Shown: positions 8,787 to 17,603, counted from the first letter of the stretch. The stretch is DNA of 64,000 bases from Leadbetterella byssophila_A (GCA_040394735.1 JBEBRR010000013.1:3452-67451), one strand, 5' to 3'. Numbers and translations: made by a program. The notes: generated by a model not told the origin, from the letters alone.

Positions 8787-9728
8787 TCATACGTCCATGG
8801 CTACCGCCCCTGCCCCCAGAAGGCCTATAAAGTCGGGGTTCAGCTTGGTAATTACTACTCCGTTTTTTACAAACCTAACGGTGGTCTGATTCAGTTTTTC
8901 CACTATTTTGGTATGCAGAAAGCCGTCTGAAACCAGGCCGCCGCCCAGTACCACGGTGTCGGGGTCACTCACCCGCACCAGGTTCATAATCAGGTTAGCC
9001 AGCGCCTCCGTGGCATTTTCCACCAGGCGCACACAGAGGGGATCTCCGGTTTCGCTCAATCGGAAAACCTCCCTGACATCCACCCTTTTTTCCAGGCTGT
9101 CGGGAATGTGAAGCCGGGTTTCCAGTTCATCCCGCAGCAGGCGGGCGCAGTTATTAAAACCAATACCTGACGCAATTTGCTCTACGCAGTCCATCCGGCC
9201 GCATCCGCACCGGATTCCCACATTAACCCCTACGCGGGTATGCCCTACTTCCCCCGCATTGAAATGACTGCCGCGGATCTGGCGGCCGTTAACCACAAAG
9301 CCGGCGGCTATGCCCGTTCCGATGTTTATGTAGATGAAATTTTCCGATAATTGTCCGAAACCGAAATGCCGCTCTGCCCGGGTAGCGCTTTTTACGTCAT
9401 TGTCGATAGTACAGGGGATGCCGTACAGATCCGATAACTCCCTGGCAAGAGGGATCGGCTCGGAGCGCTTCGGGTCTATCTGCAGCCAGATGCCCTGACC
9501 CGGGTCTACCCTGCCGATAAGCCCCACCCCCATGGCCACCGGTTTGTTTTCTGTCCAGCCCACGGTTTTGATGTAGTCATCCAGCGACTCCTTAATGATC
9601 TCCAGTGCCACCTGCTGGTTAAAAAAGCCCGGATCATATTTCTTATATTTCAATATGTTTCCATTGCGGTCCAATTCCCCGATCAATAGTTTTGTTCCGC
9701 CTAAATCCAAACCCAGAAACGTTTCCAT
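8787..9728 (-). CDS. ROK family sugar kinase
   Basis: 313 residues. The ATP-binding start GLDLGGTK (6-13) is followed by the catalytic IDNDVKSA (Asp111), the sugar-binding GEVGH (159-163), and the ROK zinc site His163, Cys174, Cys176 and Cys181 in CGCGRMDC. All catalytic and metal residues are present. ROK kinases phosphorylate glucose, GlcNAc, ManNAc or fructose in the cytoplasm. With the downstream nagB-like gene (38 bp away) and an amino-sugar-type permease, a GlcNAc/GlcN kinase is most likely, though a glucokinase cannot be excluded. It is the first metabolic gene of the operon, 61 bp after the degenerate regulator, which is probably co-transcribed with it. Confidence 0.9.
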   Translation of the reverse strand: METFLGLDLGGTKLLIGELDRNGNILKYKKYDPGFFNQQVALEIIKESLDDYIKTVGWTENKPVAMGVGLIGRVDPGQGIWLQIDPKRSEPIPLARELSDLYGIPCTIDNDVKSATRAERHFGFGQLSENFIYINIGTGIAAGFVVNGRQIRGSHFNAGEVGHTRVGVNVGIRCGCGRMDCVEQIASGIGFNNCARLLRDELETRLHIPDSLEKRVDVREVFRLSETGDPLCVRLVENATEALANLIMNLVRVSDPDTVVLGGGLVSDGFLHTKIVEKLNQTTVRFVKNGVVITKLNPDFIGLLGAGAVAMDV

Positions 9729-9789
9729 ATATATTTTGTATTAATTTTGTTCACTTTATTGTGCCCGCTTTCCGCTGCACCGCCGCTTT

Positions 9790-10773
9790 TCAGATCTTAC
9801 TCGGACTCACGTTAAATTGCTTTTTGAAACTTGTACTGAAGTATTTTGAATCCGTAAAGCCCACACGGTCAGAAACTTCTGCCACCGTATATTCTCTTGA
9901 CATCAGGAGCTCCCTGGCTTTGTTCAGCCGGATGATGCGTATAAAGTCATTGGGAGATTGTCCGGTCAGTGTTTTTAGTTTATTGTAGAGGGAGGTCCTG
10001 CTCATGGCCAGCGTATAGCAGAGGTCGCTTACCGAAAACTCCGGGTTAGCCATTTCATGGTCTACAATTTGCTTTACCCTGTCAAGGAACAGGATATCTG
10101 CCGCTGTGGTGTAGTTGGTTTCTGTCACCCGCGATTCCGTGAATACCGCCTCGTGCAGCTGTTCGCGGCTCAGCAGAACATTGCGTATCCGGGCTTTCAG
10201 GATATCGGTATCAAAAGGCTTTACGATATAGTCGTTAGCGCCTGACTCCAGCCCGATGATGATATTTTCCTTATCATTCAGCGCCGACAGCAGGATAATC
10301 GGAATGTGGCTTGTTCCCGTGGAGGTTTTCAGTACTTTGCACAGCTCGTAACCGCTCATGCCGGGCAATACCGCTTCGGCAATGATGATATCGGGATTGA
10401 CCTCACCGGCAATTTCAACCGCCCGGGTACCATTGTCGACGGGTATGACCTCATACATTTTAAAAAGCTCTTCATGAAGATGCAGGCTTTCATTACTTTC
10501 CACCAGCAGCAGCACCTCTCTTTCCCGTTTGCTTTCGGGTGTGACCTCTGCCTGTTCCGGCCGCGGAAAAGGCCATCCGCTCTCGTTCTTTCTTTTGGTT
10601 AAAAGTGTATCCAGGCGCGTAGCGTTCTGGTGTGCGGTGCGGAGCAGTTCTTTTCCATGTGTGGACAGGATCTCTCCTTTTCCGAGCTCTTCCAGGGAAG
10701 CCTTAATGTGCTGAAGGGGGGTCTGCAGATCCCTCCTGCTCATCCATTGCCGAAAAAATTCCAGTATTCCCAT
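9790..10773 (-). CDS. Degenerate hybrid two-component regulator: pseudo-receiver plus AraC-type DNA-binding domain
   Basis: 327 residues, equivalent to only the C-terminal part of a Bacteroidota hybrid two-component system (normally about 1300 residues). Residues 11-60 look like a remnant DHp helix pair: SRRDLQTPL aligns with the usual SHELRTPL, so the phospho-accepting His is Arg14. The ATPase domain that should follow is absent, and the receiver begins near residue 86. In the receiver the acidic pair is Glu92-Ser93 instead of Asp-Asp, and the phospho-acceptor Asp is Glu133 (IIIAEAVLPGMSG); Ser163 and Lys185 remain. An intact AraC-type helix-turn-helix occupies about 227-325. It should bind DNA but cannot take part in a normal phosphorelay. 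A TAATTTTG -7 element sits 24 nt upstream, so this start looks genuine rather than a fragment. Confidence 0.88.
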   Translation of the reverse strand: MGILEFFRQWMSRRDLQTPLQHIKASLEELGKGEILSTHGKELLRTAHQNATRLDTLLTKRKNESGWPFPRPEQAEVTPESKREREVLLLVESNESLHLHEELFKMYEVIPVDNGTRAVEIAGEVNPDIIIAEAVLPGMSGYELCKVLKTSTGTSHIPIILLSALNDKENIIIGLESGANDYIVKPFDTDILKARIRNVLLSREQLHEAVFTESRVTETNYTTAADILFLDRVKQIVDHEMANPEFSVSDLCYTLAMSRTSLYNKLKTLTGQSPNDFIRIIRLNKARELLMSREYTVAEVSDRVGFTDSKYFSTSFKKQFNVSPSKI

Positions 10774-10796
10774 TTCGAAAGGCTTTGTTCACCATC

Positions 10797-10804
10797 CAAA
10801 ATTA
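10797..10804 (-). promoter_or_regulatory. -7 element (TAATTTTG) for the degenerate regulator and operon
   Basis: An exact match to the Bacteroidota -7 consensus TAnnTTTG on the minus strand, ending 24 nt before the ATG at 10773. No clear TTTG -33 box is seen at the usual distance. It supports an independent promoter and the chosen short start of the regulator gene. Confidence 0.45.
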
Positions 10805-10907
10805 GGGCTAACTTCCCGGCTACGGGTTTGATTACTATCAAAATGCTTCCACTATCTGTTATTCCTGATCCGGGAGAGGGGATGTACGGCCGGGAACTGC
10901 CCGCAGT

Positions 10908-11777
10908 TCATATAAACACCCTTGTACCGGAGAAATTCTCGCGGAAACTTTTGGGAGTGGTATTCTTTTTCCTTTTGAATACCCGGTTAAAGTTAGATAT
11001 ATTATTAAACCCGCAATTGTATGCTATTTCAAAAACGGTATCGGTGGTGTCGATCAGCATCCGGCTGGCATGCCCCAGCCGGATTTCATTTAATATATCA
11101 ATAAATGTTTTGCCGGTTCTCTTTTTAATAAAGCGGCTGAACGATACCTCCTGCATACTGGCGACCTTGGCAGCATCGGCCAGCGTAATGGGCTTGTTGT
11201 AATTAAGGTTCAGGTATTCAAATACTTTTTCAATTCTTCTGCTATTGTAATTGATCAGGTGATTGTTAAAGGCGGTGTCAGAGAGAGTCAGCATATTCCG
11301 GGAAACCGACAGGTCGTGAAGAATGGACAGCAGTTCCAATACGGAATCAAACCCCTGCTTCTGGCTTAAATTCAGGATCCTGGGTTTAATTCTTTCGATG
11401 GTTTCCTCTGAAAAGGCTATCCCCTTTTTTGACCTTTCAAAAAGATTACGGATAAAGCTCAGCTGATTCCTTTTCAGAATGGTTTCATCCAGCAGGTCTT
11501 TATGGAACTGGATGGTCACTTCAATTATTTCTGCTGATTTACACTCGTGTGTAAACCAGGCATGACTCAGATTCGGGCCTACAAATACCAGTTCAAGATT
11601 ATCTATAATCTGGATGTGATTGCCTATGATCCGCTTCGCATTCTTGGCGTTCAGTATCAGGTTCAGTTCATATTCCTCATGATAATGCAGCGGGAAGTCA
11701 AATTGTTTTTTTCGCCGCGAGAATAATGTAAAGCAATCATTCTGGGTTAAAGGAGTAACCTCTCTAAAGATATTCAT
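10908..11777 (-). CDS. AraC family transcriptional regulator with N-terminal cupin
   Basis: 289 residues. The N-terminal cupin-like sensing domain (about 20-130) includes FDFPLHYHEEYELNLIL, the pattern expected of an AraC effector pocket. The C-terminal AraC/XylS double helix-turn-helix (about 185-285) includes ITLADAAKVASMQEVSFSRF and IAYNCGFNNISNFNRVFKR. It likely binds a sugar and regulates a nearby operon. It is divergent from the symporter-GH130-epimerase operon and in line with the amino-sugar operon, so either could be its target. A 33-bp palindrome lies just upstream of its start, in the divergent space. Confidence 0.9.
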   Translation of the reverse strand: MNIFREVTPLTQNDCFTLFSRRKKQFDFPLHYHEEYELNLILNAKNAKRIIGNHIQIIDNLELVFVGPNLSHAWFTHECKSAEIIEVTIQFHKDLLDETILKRNQLSFIRNLFERSKKGIAFSEETIERIKPRILNLSQKQGFDSVLELLSILHDLSVSRNMLTLSDTAFNNHLINYNSRRIEKVFEYLNLNYNKPITLADAAKVASMQEVSFSRFIKKRTGKTFIDILNEIRLGHASRMLIDTTDTVFEIAYNCGFNNISNFNRVFKRKKNTTPKSFRENFSGTRVFI

Positions 11778-11780
11778 AAC

Positions 11781-11813
11781 AATGGCTGAATTAGAACTGT
11801 AAATTAAGCCATT
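11781..11813. promoter_or_regulatory. 33-bp imperfect palindrome, candidate AraC operator
   Basis: The arms AATGGCT and AGCCATT are exact, and the inner AATT blocks are also nearly symmetric, giving about 12 of 13 paired positions per arm. The palindrome begins 4 bp upstream of the araC-like start in the 276-bp divergent space. There is no T-run, so an operator is more likely than a terminator. Autoregulation is inferred. Confidence 0.4.
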
Positions 11814-11880
11814 AATTCATGGCACGACAAATAAGATCAGAGAGATATGTCTTTTCGTATTATAATCTGCTAAAAAAGTA

Positions 11881-11913
11881 TTGGCCATTATCTCTGCCAT
11901 TGGGCTACCTTTG
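11881..11913 (+). promoter_or_regulatory. Candidate promoter of the symporter-GH130-epimerase operon
   Basis: TACCTTTG at 11906-11913 matches the -7 consensus exactly, with TTGG at 11881-11884 as a possible -33 box 22 nt earlier. The start codon of the first gene is 140 nt further on, implying a long leader. No riboswitch-like fold was recognised in that leader. Confidence 0.45.
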
Positions 11914-12053
11914 AGCTGTTTTTAAGCTTGCAGATATTATAAAATTCACCTGAATATGAAAATGTGTTGTTTAAACGAAGCTTCTTTGACCCGGTCGGCA
12001 GATCATCCTGGTCAATATAGTATCAATTAAATGTTATAAATACCTAACCATAA

Positions 12054-13499
12054 ATGAACGAAAAATTAACCTTAAAGGAAAAAACAGGATACGGCCTGGG
12101 TGATTTCGCATCATCGATGTTCTGGAAGTTATTCTCTGTATACCTCCTTTTTTATTATACAGACGTATTCGGGATTTCTGCTGCAGTAGTGGGAACCATG
12201 TTTCTTATCACCAGGATATGGGATACGGCCTTTGATCCGATCATCGGAGTGGTGGCCGATATGACGAACACCCGCTGGGGGAAATTCCGGCCGTACCTGT
12301 TATGGATGGCCCTGCCGTTTGGCCTGATCGGGATACTGACATTTCTGGGACCTGAATTAAGCATGTCCGGCAAGATTATCTATGCCTACATCACCTATAC
12401 TTTAATGATGATGGTATATTCCGCCATTAATGTACCTTACGCTTCACTGATGGGGGTAATTACCTCTGACCCGAAAGACCGGACAGCGCTTTCCACATAC
12501 CGGTTTGTTTTTGCCTTTGCAGGAAGCATCCTGGTACTGGCAACGACCGAACCCCTGGTTAACTGGTTCAGCACCACAGAGGCCGGTACGGATACAGGCA
12601 AAGGCTGGTTTCTGTCCATTGCCGTTTATGCTGTTATAGTGACGGTTTTGTTTTACCTTACCTTCGCCTGGACACGTGAAAGGATCAGCCCGCCAAAAAC
12701 ACAGAAAGTATCGCTGAAAGCAGACCTGAAAAACCTCGCCACCAATAAGCCCTGGTTCATTCTGCTGGGAGCGGGTGTATTCACCCTGATATTTAATTCC
12801 CTCCGGGACGGTTCCGCCATCTACTATTTTAAATATTACTTCCCGGTACAGGAAGCTTTCCGGCTTCCCCTGATAAATGTGGTGGTCAATTACAGCACAC
12901 TCTACCTTGTATCAGGACAGGCCGCCAATATTATAGGGGTGATTCTGGCCAAATCCGTATCCGACAGGATCGGCAAGAAAAACACTTTCTTTTACGCTAT
13001 GCTGATCGCTACCGTCTTAAGCTGTCTCTTCTATGCGTTTCGGCACACCGACCTATACCTGATCTTTCTTTTCCAGTTCTTAATAAGTGTTTGTGCAGGA
13101 AGCGTTTTCCCTCTGCTCTGGTCTATGTATGCCGATATTGCCGATTATTCCGAATGGAAAACCGGCAGAAGAGCCACCGGGCTTATCTTTTCGTCCTCTT
13201 CAATGGCCCAAAAGCTGGGCTGGACGCTGGGCGGCGCACTTACAGGCTGGATGCTTGCCCTTTACGGGTTTGAAGCCAATGCCATACAAACCACCGAAAC
13301 CCAGACGGGTATCCGGATGATGGTAAGCTTCATTCCGGCTGCCGGGGCTCTTCTATCCGCACTGTTTATCCTCTTCTACCAGCTGAACGATTCGTTCATG
13401 ATGACCATCAACCGCGAGCTGGAAGGCAGAAGAGCGCTGGAGAATATCCGCCCGGGGCGTGAGGCAGGCCGAGAACAGATTCCACCGGCTGAAAACTGA
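12054..13499 (+). CDS. GPH-family cation/sugar symporter (MelB-like)
   Basis: 481 residues with about 12 membrane helices. The start KTGYGLGDFASSMFW, the motif ITRIWDTAFDPIIG (about residues 51-64), and TRWGKFRPYLLW are hallmarks of the glycoside-pentoside-hexuronide cation symporter family. It imports a disaccharide or glycoside across the inner membrane with sodium or protons. It leads an operon with a GH130 phosphorylase (28 bp away) and a sugar 2-epimerase. In Bacteroides the same gene set handles beta-1,4-mannobiose, so that sugar is the probable cargo. The soluble C-terminal tail of about 30 polar residues is unremarkable. Confidence 0.9.
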   Translation: MNEKLTLKEKTGYGLGDFASSMFWKLFSVYLLFYYTDVFGISAAVVGTMFLITRIWDTAFDPIIGVVADMTNTRWGKFRPYLLWMALPFGLIGILTFLGPELSMSGKIIYAYITYTLMMMVYSAINVPYASLMGVITSDPKDRTALSTYRFVFAFAGSILVLATTEPLVNWFSTTEAGTDTGKGWFLSIAVYAVIVTVLFYLTFAWTRERISPPKTQKVSLKADLKNLATNKPWFILLGAGVFTLIFNSLRDGSAIYYFKYYFPVQEAFRLPLINVVVNYSTLYLVSGQAANIIGVILAKSVSDRIGKKNTFFYAMLIATVLSCLFYAFRHTDLYLIFLFQFLISVCAGSVFPLLWSMYADIADYSEWKTGRRATGLIFSSSSMAQKLGWTLGGALTGWMLALYGFEANAIQTTETQTGIRMMVSFIPAAGALLSALFILFYQLNDSFMMTINRELEGRRALENIRPGREAGREQIPPAEN

Positions 13500-13526
13500 C
13501 AATTATAAATTTATAGCTATACAATA

Positions 13527-14729
13527 ATGACATCCCATTTTAGAAATCGCGTAGAACTGCTGCAAAAAGAACAGGAAGCACTTATCAATAGAAAAAACCA
13601 GGTAGCACAGGAAGGGAACGGCATATTTGACCGGTATGAACACCCCGTGCTGACCGCCGCACATGTGCCGTTGGAATGGAAATATGATTTCAACGCCGGA
13701 ACAAATCCGTATTTCATGGAACGCATTGGCATCAATGCCGTATTTAACGCCGGGGCGATCCGGTTTAACGGCAAATACCTCCTGGTGGCCCGGGTGGAGG
13801 GAGTAGACAGGAAATCTTTTTTTGCCATAGCCGAAAGCGATAACGGCATTGACGGGTTCAGGTTCTGGGACTACCCCGTGGTTTTTGATACCTATGAGGG
13901 GGCAGACACCAATGTCTATGATATGCGCCTGGTAGAGCACGAAGACGGCTGGGTGTACGGCTTGTTCTGTACCGAAAAAAGAGATCCCGCTGTCCCTGCT
14001 CAGGACCAGGCCTCCGCAATAGCCCAATGCGGCATTATCAGGACAAAGGACATGAAAACATGGGAACGTCTGCCGGATCTGAAAACCCCCTCGCCGCAGC
14101 AGAGGAACGTGGTTTTACATCCCGAATTTGTGAACGGGAAATATGCTTTCTATACACGCCCGCAGGATAGTTTCATAGAAGCCGGAAGCGGTGGCGGAAT
14201 AGGTTTCGGGCTGGCCGATGATATAGAGAATGCGGTGATCCTGCAGGAGCACATTCTATATAGAAAAGAATATCATACTGTCTACGAATCCAAGAACGGG
14301 CAGGGACCTGCCCCCATAAAGACAGAAAAAGGCTGGCTGCATATGGCTCACGGGGTAAGAAATACTGCCGCCGGCCTCCGCTATGTTCTGTATATGTTTA
14401 TGACCGACCTGAATGATCTGACCCGGATCATACATAAGCCCGGAGGCTACTTCATTGCGCCGGAAGGAGAAGAAAGAACAGGAGATGTATCGAATGTGGT
14501 TTTTTGTAACGGGTGGATAGCAGATGAGGACGGAAAGGTGTTTATCTACTACGCCTCATCAGATACCCGGACACATGTGGCCGTTTCTTCAATCTCACGC
14601 CTGACAGATTACGTGATGAATACGCCGGAAGACGGATTGAGCTCAGCCCGGTCCGTGAAAAATATTGTCAGCTTAATTGACCGGAATAAAACCTCCCTCG
14701 TAAGCACGCAAAGTGCTGATAAATTTTAA
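13527..14729 (+). CDS. GH130 4-O-beta-D-mannosyl-D-glucose phosphorylase
   Basis: 400 residues, the usual length for GH130 subfamily 1. Family segments include NPYFMERIGINAVFNAGAI, the core TNVYDMRLVEHEDGW with Asp132 (equivalent to the general acid Asp131 of the Bacteroides fragilis enzyme), and RNVVLHPEFVNGKYAFYTRP. This cytoplasmic enzyme phosphorolyses Man-beta-1,4-Glc to mannose 1-phosphate and glucose. The epimerase gene 9 bp downstream supplies its substrate from mannobiose, and the symporter upstream brings the disaccharide in. The family assignment is strong; exact specificity rests on this operon match to the known Bacteroides mannan route. Confidence 0.92.
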   Translation: MTSHFRNRVELLQKEQEALINRKNQVAQEGNGIFDRYEHPVLTAAHVPLEWKYDFNAGTNPYFMERIGINAVFNAGAIRFNGKYLLVARVEGVDRKSFFAIAESDNGIDGFRFWDYPVVFDTYEGADTNVYDMRLVEHEDGWVYGLFCTEKRDPAVPAQDQASAIAQCGIIRTKDMKTWERLPDLKTPSPQQRNVVLHPEFVNGKYAFYTRPQDSFIEAGSGGGIGFGLADDIENAVILQEHILYRKEYHTVYESKNGQGPAPIKTEKGWLHMAHGVRNTAAGLRYVLYMFMTDLNDLTRIIHKPGGYFIAPEGEERTGDVSNVVFCNGWIADEDGKVFIYYASSDTRTHVAVSSISRLTDYVMNTPEDGLSSARSVKNIVSLIDRNKTSLVSTQSADKF

Positions 14730-14738
14730 CTCCGGCTC

Positions 14739-15914
14739 ATGAAAACAGATTTGATAAGGGAATTCCAGGAAGAGCTCGGCAGCCTGCTAAAGTATTGGGT
14801 CCGGTACCCTGTAGATCAGGAGAATGGCGGATTTTACGGCAAAATAGACCATCTTAACAGGGTTGGCCACCAGGCGCCGAAAGGTGCCGTGTTAAACGCC
14901 CGCATCCTGTGGTTTTTCTCTGCTGCATATAACTGTCTTCCGTCACCGGAAAACCTGGAATGGGCCCGGCGCAGCTATGATTATATCAAAGACTATTTTA
15001 TTGACCGGTCGTTCGGAGGCGTATTCTGGTCAGTAGATTTCCAGGGAAAGCCACTCGACACCAAAAAGCAGGTCTACGCCCTGGCATTTACCATTTACGG
15101 ACTATCGGAATTTTACAAAGCCTCCCGGCATGAGGAAGCGCTCGCCCTGGCCATAGCGCTTTATGAAGAGATAGAGAAGCATAGCTTTGATGCAGTAAAC
15201 AACGGGTATCTCGAAGCATTCGGCAGGGAATGGACCCGGCTGGAAGATATGCGTTTAAGCGCCAAAGATGCGAACGAAAAAAAAACCATGAACACGCATC
15301 TTCATATCATAGAAGCCTACACCAACCTGTATACCGTTTGGCCTGACAAAGACCTGGAAAGCCGGATCAGAAACCTGCTGGATATTTTTGATCTCTATAT
15401 CCTCAACAAAGAGACCTTTCATCTGAATTTGTTCTTCGATGAAATCTGGGAATCAAAAGCAGATATCATTTCTTTCGGACATGACATTGAAGCCTCCTGG
15501 CTTTTGCCGGAAGCCGCTGAAGTTACAGGCAATGAAAGCCTCATACGGCAATGGCGGAGTACATCTGCAAAAATAGCGGCAGCCTCTCTTCAGGGCCTGG
15601 ATGAGAACGGCGCACTGAATTATGAACAGGAGGAAGGCCACCTGAACAGGGAGAAGCACTGGTGGGTGCAGGCCGAAGCAATGGTAGGCTTCTTAAATGC
15701 TTTTCAGATTACCGGCGACCGGCATTACTATGACCGGTTTGAAAAATGCTGGTTTTTCATCAAAGGGTTTATCTCCGACCGCCAAAGAGGGGAATGGTTG
15801 TGGGGCGTCAATGAAGACCTCTCGGTTATGCCCGGGCAGGACAAGGTGGGCATCTGGAAATGCCCCTACCATAACGGCCGGGCCTGTCTCGAAATAATAC
15901 GACGCCTGAGTTAA
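14739..15914 (+). CDS. Cellobiose 2-epimerase (AGE superfamily)
   Basis: 391 residues with an (alpha/alpha)6 barrel. Characteristic segments are the N-terminal YWVRYPVDQENGGFYGKID, the catalytic-region SFGHDIEASWLL (His248, Glu251), the aromatic EKHWWVQAEAMVG, and CPYHNGRACLEI (His378). The family epimerises the reducing-end sugar at C2, converting beta-1,4-mannobiose to Man-beta-1,4-Glc or cellobiose to Glc-beta-1,4-Man. The following gene starts 9 bp away. Together with the phosphorylase it completes an intracellular mannobiose pathway. N-acyl-glucosamine 2-epimerases share the fold, but the sequence and neighbours favour cellobiose/mannobiose epimerase. Confidence 0.92.
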   Translation: MKTDLIREFQEELGSLLKYWVRYPVDQENGGFYGKIDHLNRVGHQAPKGAVLNARILWFFSAAYNCLPSPENLEWARRSYDYIKDYFIDRSFGGVFWSVDFQGKPLDTKKQVYALAFTIYGLSEFYKASRHEEALALAIALYEEIEKHSFDAVNNGYLEAFGREWTRLEDMRLSAKDANEKKTMNTHLHIIEAYTNLYTVWPDKDLESRIRNLLDIFDLYILNKETFHLNLFFDEIWESKADIISFGHDIEASWLLPEAAEVTGNESLIRQWRSTSAKIAAASLQGLDENGALNYEQEEGHLNREKHWWVQAEAMVGFLNAFQITGDRHYYDRFEKCWFFIKGFISDRQRGEWLWGVNEDLSVMPGQDKVGIWKCPYHNGRACLEIIRRLS

Positions 15915-15923
15915 TTTAGTACC

Positions 15924-17603
15924 ATGATGAGGTTAAAAAAATACTATACGGGGGCAGGAGTCTCCGCCCTCCTGTTTTTAGCCGGAATGAGCCGGCTTCT
16001 GGTGGCTCAGGAACCGGCCCGGGATGTCTTTGCATCATACCGCCAGGGCTGGCTGCAAAAAGCAGAGGCAGCCAGGCCTGAACTTTCCGAAACAGTTAAA
16101 AAGCCGGCAGCTATTATTAAAATAGTAAAGGATGAGAACGCATTCCAGGGGTGGAAAACCGAAGAAAGCCATTCTTTGGACCATTTGTACCGTTCGTCTT
16201 TTAAAGAACAGTCAGGCGTCATAGTAGACTTTAAAGAGCACATTACAGGATATTTCAGCTTTACCGTACAATCTATCCACGGTACTCCCGATGCCCCCCT
16301 TCGTTTCAGACTTACATTCGGGGAAGTACCTTCTGAAATGGCCACGGCCTTTGACCCGTATACCGGGAGCTTAAGCCGGGCCTGGTTACAGGATGAGATC
16401 ATGACGGTAACAGAAGTTCCGGGCCGGATCACCCTTCCCCGCCGTGTGGCTTTCAGATACCTCAAAATAGAGCTGTTGGGAAGCTCTCCGTTTTTTGATT
16501 TTGCCGTTACCGGCATGGAAGCCAAAGCCGTCACTTCAGCAGACGAGGCGCCGCCGCCACTTGCGGAAACCGCCTCTTCCATGATCTCTGATATCGACAG
16601 GATCGGGCTTGCCACCCTTAAAGAATGTATGCAGACCGTATACGAGGACGGGCCGAAAAGAGACCGCCGATTATGGATCGGCGACCTTTACCTGGAGGCA
16701 TTAGCCAATACTCAGTCTTACCGGAAGCATGATCTTACCAGGCGCTGCCTGTACCTGCTTGCCGGGTTAAGCCGCAAAAACGGACTCCTTTATTCCAGCG
16801 TTTTCGAAAACCCTGAGCCCCACCCTCAGACAGGGGTTTCATTCCTTTTTGATTATTCCCTCCTGTATAATGTGGCGGTAAAAGACTATCTCGAAGCTAC
16901 CGGAGACCATGCTACAGCCTCTGACCTGTGGCCTGTGGTAAAGCGGCAGGCCGAAAATTCATCAACCTATCTGAAACCTGACGGGATCTTTGATTACCGG
17001 CAGGCCATGAAAGACAGCTGGTGGCTGTTCGTAGATTGGAGTACAGCCCTGGATCGCCAGGCCGCCATACAGGGCATTATTATCTATTCACTGAAACAAA
17101 GCTATGCCCTGGCAAAATCGATCGGTAAAGAGAACGAAGTCAGTCACTGGCCGGCACTGATCACCCGGATGACAGATGCAGCCCGGAAAAAACTATACAA
17201 TGAAAGCACCGGTTTGTTTGAAAGCGGTCCTCAAAAACAGGTTTCCTACGCTTCCCAGGCCTGGATGATCATCAGCGGGGTTACCTCTGAAAAAGAGGGG
17301 CAAAGGGCACTGAATGCCTTAGCCGCTTCCAAAGATGCGGTTAAGCCGGGAACTCCCTATTTGTATCACTATGTGGTCAAAGCCATGATCGAGTCAGGTA
17401 TGCCGGACAAAGCAAAAGAACTGCTATTGGACTACTGGGGCGGAATGGTAGAAAAGGGGGCGGATACCTTCTGGGAGGTATATGATCCTTCCAACGAATA
17501 TCTATCTCCCTACAATTTCTTCCCCGTCAACAGCTACTGTCATGCGTGGAGCTGTACACCGGTATACTTTATCCGGAAATACCCCGGGATTTTCCAGAGA
17601 TAG
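15924..17603 (+). CDS. Short GH78-like alpha-L-rhamnosidase, exported
   Basis: 559 residues with an N-terminal signal (LLFLAGMSRLLVAQ). A beta-sandwich of about residues 50-200 precedes an (alpha/alpha)6 barrel. The GH78-type acid cluster is present: Asp242, Asp247 and Asp254 in DGPKRDRRLWIGD, with spacing +5 and +12 as in characterised rhamnosidases, but the middle acid is Asp instead of Glu. A candidate general base is Glu518 in DTFWEVYDP. It is much shorter than the two other GH78 proteins in this window because extra N-terminal modules are missing. It sits last in the mannobiose operon, linking that pathway to the rhamnose-containing substrate of the next PUL. Rhamnose specificity is inferred from the family. 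Confidence 0.78.
   Translation: MMRLKKYYTGAGVSALLFLAGMSRLLVAQEPARDVFASYRQGWLQKAEAARPELSETVKKPAAIIKIVKDENAFQGWKTEESHSLDHLYRSSFKEQSGVIVDFKEHITGYFSFTVQSIHGTPDAPLRFRLTFGEVPSEMATAFDPYTGSLSRAWLQDEIMTVTEVPGRITLPRRVAFRYLKIELLGSSPFFDFAVTGMEAKAVTSADEAPPPLAETASSMISDIDRIGLATLKECMQTVYEDGPKRDRRLWIGDLYLEALANTQSYRKHDLTRRCLYLLAGLSRKNGLLYSSVFENPEPHPQTGVSFLFDYSLLYNVAVKDYLEATGDHATASDLWPVVKRQAENSSTYLKPDGIFDYRQAMKDSWWLFVDWSTALDRQAAIQGIIIYSLKQSYALAKSIGKENEVSHWPALITRMTDAARKKLYNESTGLFESGPQKQVSYASQAWMIISGVTSEKEGQRALNALAASKDAVKPGTPYLYHYVVKAMIESGMPDKAKELLLDYWGGMVEKGADTFWEVYDPSNEYLSPYNFFPVNSYCHAWSCTPVYFIRKYPGIFQR

Noticed and set aside
10774..10907. Possible remnant of the missing sensor and kinase part of the hybrid regulator
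   Set aside because: Only 134 bp separate it from the AraC gene, all frames are uninformative, and a perfect -7 box lies here, so a simple frameshift or broken gene is not supported.
13503..14027. Open frame of 174 codons on the minus strand
   Set aside because: Antisense to the GH130 gene and without promoter, signal or domain.
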